Below are positions 59,268 to 64,000 of a stretch of 64,000 bases of DNA, piece after piece (position 1 is the stretch's first letter; the number at the start of each line of letters is the position of its first letter). The position numbers and the translations under genes were made by a program. Below the pieces are notes generated by a model, which was given only the letters and a program-made list of their open reading frames with translations, was not told the origin of the DNA and did not search any database. The DNA comes from Mycobacterium sp. SM1 (GTDB lineage: Bacteria; Actinomycetota; Actinomycetes; Mycobacteriales; Mycobacteriaceae): assembly GCF_018361265.1 (NCBI RefSeq), contig NZ_JAFLNH010000003.1, forward strand, positions 694,501 to 758,500. Direction: 5' to 3'.

Positions 59268-60533
59268 CTACCGGCATAGCCAGGCTATGAAGCTGAGGAC
59301 TATCCACGCAGCGCCCACCGCCAAAGCGGCATGCATTGTGGCGGTTAACCCCGCGGAGGCCCAGCTCGTGCAGAATAGAGCGGTTCCCACTACGAAACCC
59401 AACGCGACCCGTAATTCATGCTTTCCGAGCGAGACGTCCCCGCCCTTGCGGATAGCGACGTCGCTCTTCTTGAACTCGCGCTCCCATTTTCGTATGTAGG
59501 CCGCATCAGACAACGGGCCGGGGACCGCGTCGAGTCGCCTGCGGATGCGGTCCAGCAAGACGTCATCAAACCGGAGGTCCAGTGACAGCTCGTGTCTTTC
59601 CCGCTGATCCGTGGAACTGCTCTGCTCAAGTGTGGGTAGTATCGCGGCGAAGCCGACGATCTTGGTGATCCACCGATCAACACCCTCCAGTGGTCGGTCA
59701 ACCAAATGCGCTATATCGTCGATGATTTCGACGAGATCCGCACGTGCCGTGACTCCTCGGACTGTGCGCGCGAGAAGCAGATTCGCCTTGTAGAAGTCGA
59801 TTACGGCTTCCGCAGCTGCAGTGACATCGCGAGGGGTTGGCTCGTCATAGTCATCGCGATCGCCGAACAGCCGTTGAAACGGCGCCGACCGCATATAGCA
59901 GTCCAGACACTCAGCCAGACGGATGACTTCGTTGTTCACCTCGTTGACGAGGCGTTCAAGGTCACGGGCATCGGTGACCATACGGCCTGAGGGACGTGTG
60001 TGGGGACGGCGATGCTCGTCGACCAGATGCTGTACTGCGTTTTTGCGCTGAACCAGCACCGACACGAATCCCGCGAATACTCCTGGCTCGCTTTGCTTGT
60101 CACCGGATATTCTGGACGTCCGCCTTCGGGCCGCCTCGGCCGCCTTCTGATCCTCCATCAGATTCAGGGCCCATTCGAGGTCCTTCTTCCGCACCTCCTC
60201 GCGCGTCAGATAACCCGCGAGGCTGGTTTCGAATTGGCGCTGCACCAGCTCGAGAGTCAACGCGCACTTCGCTGTCGTGAGCGGTGGTGCATCGCCCGGG
60301 TAGAAGTCCTCGATCATCGGCACAGGCTCGGCCACCCTCAGGTATTCGATACGTTTGGCGCACTCAGCCGAACCTTTGGAGGAATGGTCACGCGTGTAGA
60401 GGTCCCGGAGCATGTCGCGCGCCGTTTCCCATTCCGCGAGCCGCAGCCGGCTAGAAATCTTGCGCAGGTGCAGATCGGACAGCGTCTCGAACGCTTGGTA
60501 GTTTGTGGGCGGACGCCGATCGGGCAATTCCAT
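59268..60533 (-). CDS. Large helical protein with C-terminal membrane hairpin, unknown
   Basis: 421 residues from ATG 60533 (MELPDRRPPTNYQAFETLSD); GTG 60563 is possible. Mostly charged helices (LTREEVRKKDLEWALNLMED, ARDLERLVNEVNNEVIRLAE, FDDVLLDRIRRRLDAVPGP). The last ~45 residues form two hydrophobic segments, RVALGFVVGTALFCTSWASA and MHAALAVGAAWIVLSFIAWL, so the body would sit in the cytosol anchored by a tail hairpin. No catalytic motif recognised. It is on the opposite strand to its neighbours and is likely an island gene; a membrane effector role is conceivable but unproven. Confidence 0.75.
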   Translation of the reverse strand: MELPDRRPPTNYQAFETLSDLHLRKISSRLRLAEWETARDMLRDLYTRDHSSKGSAECAKRIEYLRVAEPVPMIEDFYPGDAPPLTTAKCALTLELVQRQFETSLAGYLTREEVRKKDLEWALNLMEDQKAAEAARRRTSRISGDKQSEPGVFAGFVSVLVQRKNAVQHLVDEHRRPHTRPSGRMVTDARDLERLVNEVNNEVIRLAECLDCYMRSAPFQRLFGDRDDYDEPTPRDVTAAAEAVIDFYKANLLLARTVRGVTARADLVEIIDDIAHLVDRPLEGVDRWITKIVGFAAILPTLEQSSSTDQRERHELSLDLRFDDVLLDRIRRRLDAVPGPLSDAAYIRKWEREFKKSDVAIRKGGDVSLGKHELRVALGFVVGTALFCTSWASAGLTATMHAALAVGAAWIVLSFIAWLCR

Positions 60534-60927
60534 GTTGACACGACCCCAATCTGCCGCGAGCACTGACAGGTCGAGATGACGCTAGCAATTGATGGCAAGG
60601 CCCCGGTGCGAAACGAGCGTCGAGCATTCTCTGTCGCTAGCGTCCGTATCGACGACTCCGCGAAGTACCACGCCACTGTGGCCCGCAACCGCGCTGCCCA
60701 CCGCCCATTCTTAAAACCCGCCGCTGGTGGCCTGCTACAGCGTCGCTATGTGAACAGATGCTGTGCCCCAGTCGGATGCCTGCCGCCGCTGCGCTGAGTT
60801 CCCTTAGCACTCGTTGCGCAACCCTACGGGGCAGTGATTGCCCGGGGCACCGCAGCAAATGCCCGCGAGCCCAGGCCGTCGGCGCGCCTAGCCGTGCCGT
60901 GTCGGTGCCTGATGGAACCATGGAGAG

Positions 60928-61578
60928 GTGACTAACGATGACCTGACACCACGGCCAGCGTTGGCTGCGTGGCAGCCGATGACCGCAGACGACCGGCAGA
61001 TGGTGCAGTGGATCGCCGCGAACACCGATAACGCCGAGTACGCCAGGCGAGTGCTGTTCATTCCCCAACAACGTGACTTGAGGTACGCCAGTGCCGCCAT
61101 TCGGGCATTCGGCGCGGCGGGCAACGTCGGCAGCTCCCGCAGCCCGCACGTGAACCGCGGCGGGCCTGTGCTGGCTTATCGGCCCGACCTTCGCCAATTG
61201 GGGCGCGCTGTCGCAGCCGCCGAAAGCCAAGTGCTCGGCGTCATCGAGTTCGCAGAAGGTGAGGTTGCTGGATGGGCTGCGGCGACGAACGCGGTTGACC
61301 TCACGACCGGCGAGCCGACCGTTGGCGTGCCCGACGATGTCCACGCGGCCCTCGCAGAGCTGCACACCGCCGGGTACAACGGTTACAGCCGTGACCGAGA
61401 GCAGTACTTCGCGGCACACTACTTCCCGCCAATTGACGTGCTTCTCGAAGCGGGCTACCCGTACGCCTTCGTAGCAAGTTATCTAGTGGCACTCGGTGCC
61501 CATGGCGACAGCGTTGGCGACGACCTCAAAAGGATCTATGTGCCACCCGCGCAGCGCCGCAGAGCGAGACGGGGCTAG
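60928..61578 (+). CDS. Unrecognised protein, first of a three-gene cluster
   Basis: 216 residues from GTG 60928, preceded by TGGAGAG. Features: an N-terminal Trp-containing helical part (ALAAWQPMTADDRQMVQWIA), RQLGRAVAAAESQVLGVIEF and an aromatic stretch (GYNGYSRDREQYFAAHYFPP), ending in a basic tail (PPAQRRRARRG). No motif I can assign. The next gene starts four bases after its stop, so the cluster is probably one transcript. Confidence 0.72.
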   Translation: MTNDDLTPRPALAAWQPMTADDRQMVQWIAANTDNAEYARRVLFIPQQRDLRYASAAIRAFGAAGNVGSSRSPHVNRGGPVLAYRPDLRQLGRAVAAAESQVLGVIEFAEGEVAGWAAATNAVDLTTGEPTVGVPDDVHAALAELHTAGYNGYSRDREQYFAAHYFPPIDVLLEAGYPYAFVASYLVALGAHGDSVGDDLKRIYVPPAQRRRARRG

Positions 61579-61582
61579 CCGC

Positions 61583-62455
61583 GTGACCCAAAAAGACGAC
61601 ACCGAACCGACAGATGGCGCGAGCTGGACGAATCCACTAAGTATCGACATCGACAAGCGTAAAGCAGAGCTTATGGCCATGCCCGGTTTCCAACTGAAGG
61701 TTGACCTGGAAGCCCTTGGTAGATCCGGGCATATCATGTACAGGAACGCCGAGGAACTGTCGAATCACGCGGCAAAATTCATTCAAGGCTGTACATTCGC
61801 TCGCGAGATCTCCGACGACTTTGAGAATGAACTTGTGCGCTACTTGCACAACTACCTCACGTCGATCTATTCGCTGATCGAGGCGCAACGCGTTGTGATG
61901 CGCCATCGCTGGGGTGAAAACTCCGAGTTCGAGACAGGTGAATACACGGAGCATCGAAGGGCCACGCTCGAGACCGGTGCAGCGGAGTTCATGACCGAAC
62001 TGCGCAACTACTGCACACATCGCTCAGTTCCCTTGCCGGGTATCAGCACAACATTGTCGGGCGGGCGGGGGCGACCAACAGTATTAGTCAACAAGCTCAC
62101 CCTCGACACGGATGCCTTATTGAGGTGGAAGAAATGGACCGCCCCAGCGAAGGCATATCTACGGGCGAAGGACGAGCATTTTGACCTAGGGCCGGCGATC
62201 TCGAGCTACGTCAACACCGCCGCCGCCTTTTTCAATTGGTTTGTGGAAGCGATAAATAAGCGCTATGCCAAGGAGAAGAACGAATACCTCACCGCCGCGG
62301 AGGAATTCAAGACATGGTACGAGGATGAGACCGGCATGAACACCGAGGGATACCGCAAGCTCTTTCCGCCGACCATCACAGGCAACCGAGCCGAGAGGCA
62401 CGGCCAGAGACCGCAGCCGAAGCGGATGACGAAGCGCCAGCGCCGGAGAAAGTAA
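61583..62455 (+). CDS. Unrecognised helical protein, second of the cluster
   Basis: 290 residues from GTG 61583. Predominantly helical, with MYRNAEELSNHAAKFIQGCT, LVRYLHNYLTSIYSLIEAQR, FMTELRNYCTHRSVPLPG and FFNWFVEAINKRYAKEKNEY, and a very basic C-tail (RPQPKRMTKRQRRRK). The RNYCTHR segment recalls HEPN-type R-x4-6-H motifs loosely, but the spacing (Arg-Asn-Tyr-Cys-Thr-His) needs testing. Immediately followed by the membrane coiled-coil gene. Confidence 0.75.
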   Translation: MTQKDDTEPTDGASWTNPLSIDIDKRKAELMAMPGFQLKVDLEALGRSGHIMYRNAEELSNHAAKFIQGCTFAREISDDFENELVRYLHNYLTSIYSLIEAQRVVMRHRWGENSEFETGEYTEHRRATLETGAAEFMTELRNYCTHRSVPLPGISTTLSGGRGRPTVLVNKLTLDTDALLRWKKWTAPAKAYLRAKDEHFDLGPAISSYVNTAAAFFNWFVEAINKRYAKEKNEYLTAAEEFKTWYEDETGMNTEGYRKLFPPTITGNRAERHGQRPQPKRMTKRQRRRK

Positions 62456-62458
62456 CCC

Positions 62459-63109
62459 GTGATCAACATTGTCGTAAGCGGCGGACAGCCGTCGGTCGGG
62501 GTGTGGCTCGCGCCGGTGCTCGCGTTCTGCGGCTCGGCGCTGTTGTTCGGCGGTGCGATGATCACCCTCTGGCGCACAAACCTTGCGGCCTTCAAGCGAC
62601 AGACGAGAGAGCTTGCGGCGAAAGACCAGGAAGCCAAGGCAGACCGTGCCGCAGCGCGGGCAGACCAGTTGCGCGTTGAAGTCGCCGCGATCCTCGCCGA
62701 ACGACCGACGACGCTCGACTCTCAGCGGAAGCTGTTCGACGCGACGGTTCAGCATCGCATGGAGATCGGCGCAAACACCCTTTCGCCCGCCGAGCGAAGC
62801 CGACAGGTGTTAGATGTAAGGCAACTACATATTGAGCACTCAGACAAGCTGGAACAGTTGGTGATTCGCGCGCTCTTGCTAACGACAGATCCCGAGATCG
62901 AGGCGGCGTTGACAAAAGTCCGTACCATTGCACATAACTGGAATGAGCCGATGTTGGCAGCGCATTCTGAGAACGATGTTGAGAAGTTTGAGGAGCTGGG
63001 CCGCCGTCTGACTATTGCACTCGACGAACTTGAGGCAGCCACACGAAAACTCACGGCGATTGAGGCTGACCCAGCAGCCCAGTCGGCGCAACCAAATCCC
63101 GAAGGCTAG
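62459..63109 (+). CDS. Single-pass membrane coiled-coil protein, third of the cluster
   Basis: 216 residues from GTG 62459, three bases after the previous stop. One N-terminal membrane segment (VGVWLAPVLAFCGSALLFGG) is followed by a long charged coiled coil (FKRQTRELAAKDQEAKADRA, ADQLRVEVAAILAERP) and a helical C-terminal half (EHSDKLEQLVIRALLLTTDP, KFEELGRRLTIALDELEAAT). The topology suggests a membrane-tethered cytosolic stalk. No family recognised. Confidence 0.75.
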   Translation: MINIVVSGGQPSVGVWLAPVLAFCGSALLFGGAMITLWRTNLAAFKRQTRELAAKDQEAKADRAAARADQLRVEVAAILAERPTTLDSQRKLFDATVQHRMEIGANTLSPAERSRQVLDVRQLHIEHSDKLEQLVIRALLLTTDPEIEAALTKVRTIAHNWNEPMLAAHSENDVEKFEELGRRLTIALDELEAATRKLTAIEADPAAQSAQPNPEG

Positions 63110-63208
63110 ATGGGTGCTGGCGGCCGGGGGAACCGTAAGAGATCCCATGCCGACCAAGTCTGTAGACAACAGAAGAGGTCGTCCTGGGCGAAACGCGCGC
63201 TGACCGAT

Positions 63209-63568
63209 TCACGCTGGCCTGTCGTCGGCGATCGCGTGGTCGCAGCGCCCGTACGGGGCAGGCCGGATGCCGTAGTCGTCCCACCTGTCATCGATCACAA
63301 GGTCCGGTAGGTCGATGAATCGGAGCAGGTTGTAATGGGCGTCGCGGACTGGCGCACCCCACAGGAGGGACTCGCGTCGCAGCTGAGTGAGCCGTCGCGC
63401 GACATCCCAGATCCGTTCGGTTACGCGCCAGGACTCCGAATCGTCCCATACAGGCAGGATTTTCGCGGCTTCGCGTGTGATCCGGGCGCGGCGGTGGTGG
63501 GCGTCGCGCGCGGGGCCGGTGACGTACTCGAGAAACGGGGGGCTGGTGAGCATCCGGGCGAACTTCAC
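63209..63568 (-). CDS. Unrecognised small protein, coupled to upstream gene
   Basis: 119 residues starting with ATG 63568, whose ATGA overlaps the preceding gene's stop. Basic and aromatic-rich (ARDAHHRRARITREAAKILP, WRVTERIWDVARRLTQLRRE, IDLPDLVIDDRWDDYGIRPA). No recognisable motif. The tight overlap indicates that both products are made together. Confidence 0.68.
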   Translation of the reverse strand: MKFARMLTSPPFLEYVTGPARDAHHRRARITREAAKILPVWDDSESWRVTERIWDVARRLTQLRRESLLWGAPVRDAHYNLLRFIDLPDLVIDDRWDDYGIRPAPYGRCDHAIADDRPA

Positions 63569-64000
63569 TTGTTCTGGGTAGACGAGCTGGCGACGGTGTC
63601 GATGCCGGTTTGTTGCCGGCGTCGCTCAATTTCCTGGATGCCCATGAAGACCGAGTTAGCGCATACCTTGCCGAGTTCCATTGCGAAGGAGTCGAACAGG
63701 ACCCCGCGGGCGGCGAGGTGGTTTCGGAAGTGTCGTTCGGCTGTGAGCGCGGCAACATACGTGTGCAGGTCGACCTGGGGTGAGCTGCCGATCCATCGCT
63801 TGTGCTGCAGATAAACAAGTCCCGCGTGGGGCAGCCGCCCGATGGCTGCGTTGCCCTGGGTGCACTGCAGGCACAGGCGCCGGTCGGTGACGGGATCGCC
63901 GTTGATCTTGGTGGGCGCCGTGAACGCGCTCGGGTGCAGGTTGCCGAGTTGTCGCCAGACTTCCAATCGTTCGGGTGCGGAACCTCCTTTGGGCGATTTA
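63565..64000 (-). CDS. Unrecognised protein, probably running off the window
   Basis: At least 133 residues. The frame is open to base 64000 (…SPKGGSAPERLEVWRQLGNL). A TTG at 63966 is the only start in the window and lies too far from the AAAGGAGG at about 63983-63990 to be convincing, so the 5' end is likely outside. RRLCLQCTQ and VYLQHKRWIG precede a helical part (YVAALTAERHFRNHLAARGV, FDSFAMELGKVCANSVFMGI). CLQC could be half of a zinc site. Overlaps the downstream gene by four bases. Confidence 0.6.
   Translation of the reverse strand, partial: KSPKGGSAPERLEVWRQLGNLHPSAFTAPTKINGDPVTDRRLCLQCTQGNAAIGRLPHAGLVYLQHKRWIGSSPQVDLHTYVAALTAERHFRNHLAARGVLFDSFAMELGKVCANSVFMGIQEIERRRQQTGIDTVASSSTQNK

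Overview
The window is high-GC actinobacterial DNA with GTG and TTG starts and heavy G/C third positions. Its gene content and order point to Mycobacterium (slow-grower type): a dtd / thiamine-binding protein / macro-domain / lipJ-type cyclase / cinA block, then aao, an Rv1906c-like secreted protein, a STAS protein, katG-furA, a fadD31-like ligase and a cutinase. This loosely follows M. tuberculosis Rv1897c-Rv1909c and Rv1925. It is not M. tuberculosis itself: nanT is not seen, and several insertions and an accessory island are present. The species cannot be fixed from sequence alone.

Layout. (1) 1-9627: 3' end of a giant non-ribosomal peptide synthetase, (A)-PCP-C-A-PCP-E-C-A-PCP-TE, with near-identical adenylation blocks and an abrupt AT-rich thioesterase end. 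(2) 9885-14437: a graveyard of nested insertion sequences: an IS3-type element split by another IS3-type element (9939-11515), then an IS21 istB fragment, then an IS256-type transposase tail split by a third IS3-family element (12864-14115). (3) 14837-19370: housekeeping block dtd, thiamine-binding protein, macro domain, LipJ-like cyclase, cinA. (4) 19371-21300: an IS110-family element, followed by a 38-bp tandem repeat array. (5) 21877-31202: beta-propeller lipoprotein, membrane protein, HTH-like protein, FetAB-type ABC exporter, PEBP lipoprotein, D-amino-acid oxidase, secreted protein, STAS protein, acyltransferase. (6) 31218-33727: a 1255-bp head-to-tail duplication carrying an SGNH hydrolase and the 3' end of katG. 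(7) 33491-38610: katG, furA with its operator-like promoter, a TnpB nuclease gene and a broken IS5 transposase. (8) 38662-48719: mannosyltransferase-like GT87 protein, small membrane proteins, DUF2254 protein, acyltransferase, fatty acyl-AMP ligase, ANTAR protein, secreted cutinase.

(9) 48990-64000 is the most interesting part and looks like a defence island. An Xre/RES toxin-antitoxin pair (49013-50029) is followed by a tightly coupled four-gene operon (50862-58703): two unrecognised proteins, then a DrmA-like helicase and a DrmB-like DUF1998 protein, the core of the DISARM anti-phage system. No DISARM methyltransferase or DrmC phospholipase-D protein is visible around it. Beyond it lie unrecognised genes, three in a compact + strand cluster (60928-63109), one with a C-terminal membrane hairpin, and a coupled pair on the - strand that runs off the window.

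Limits: all assignments are from motif reading, with no database search. Start codons are often inferred. Several 300-800 bp gaps hold nothing I can support.
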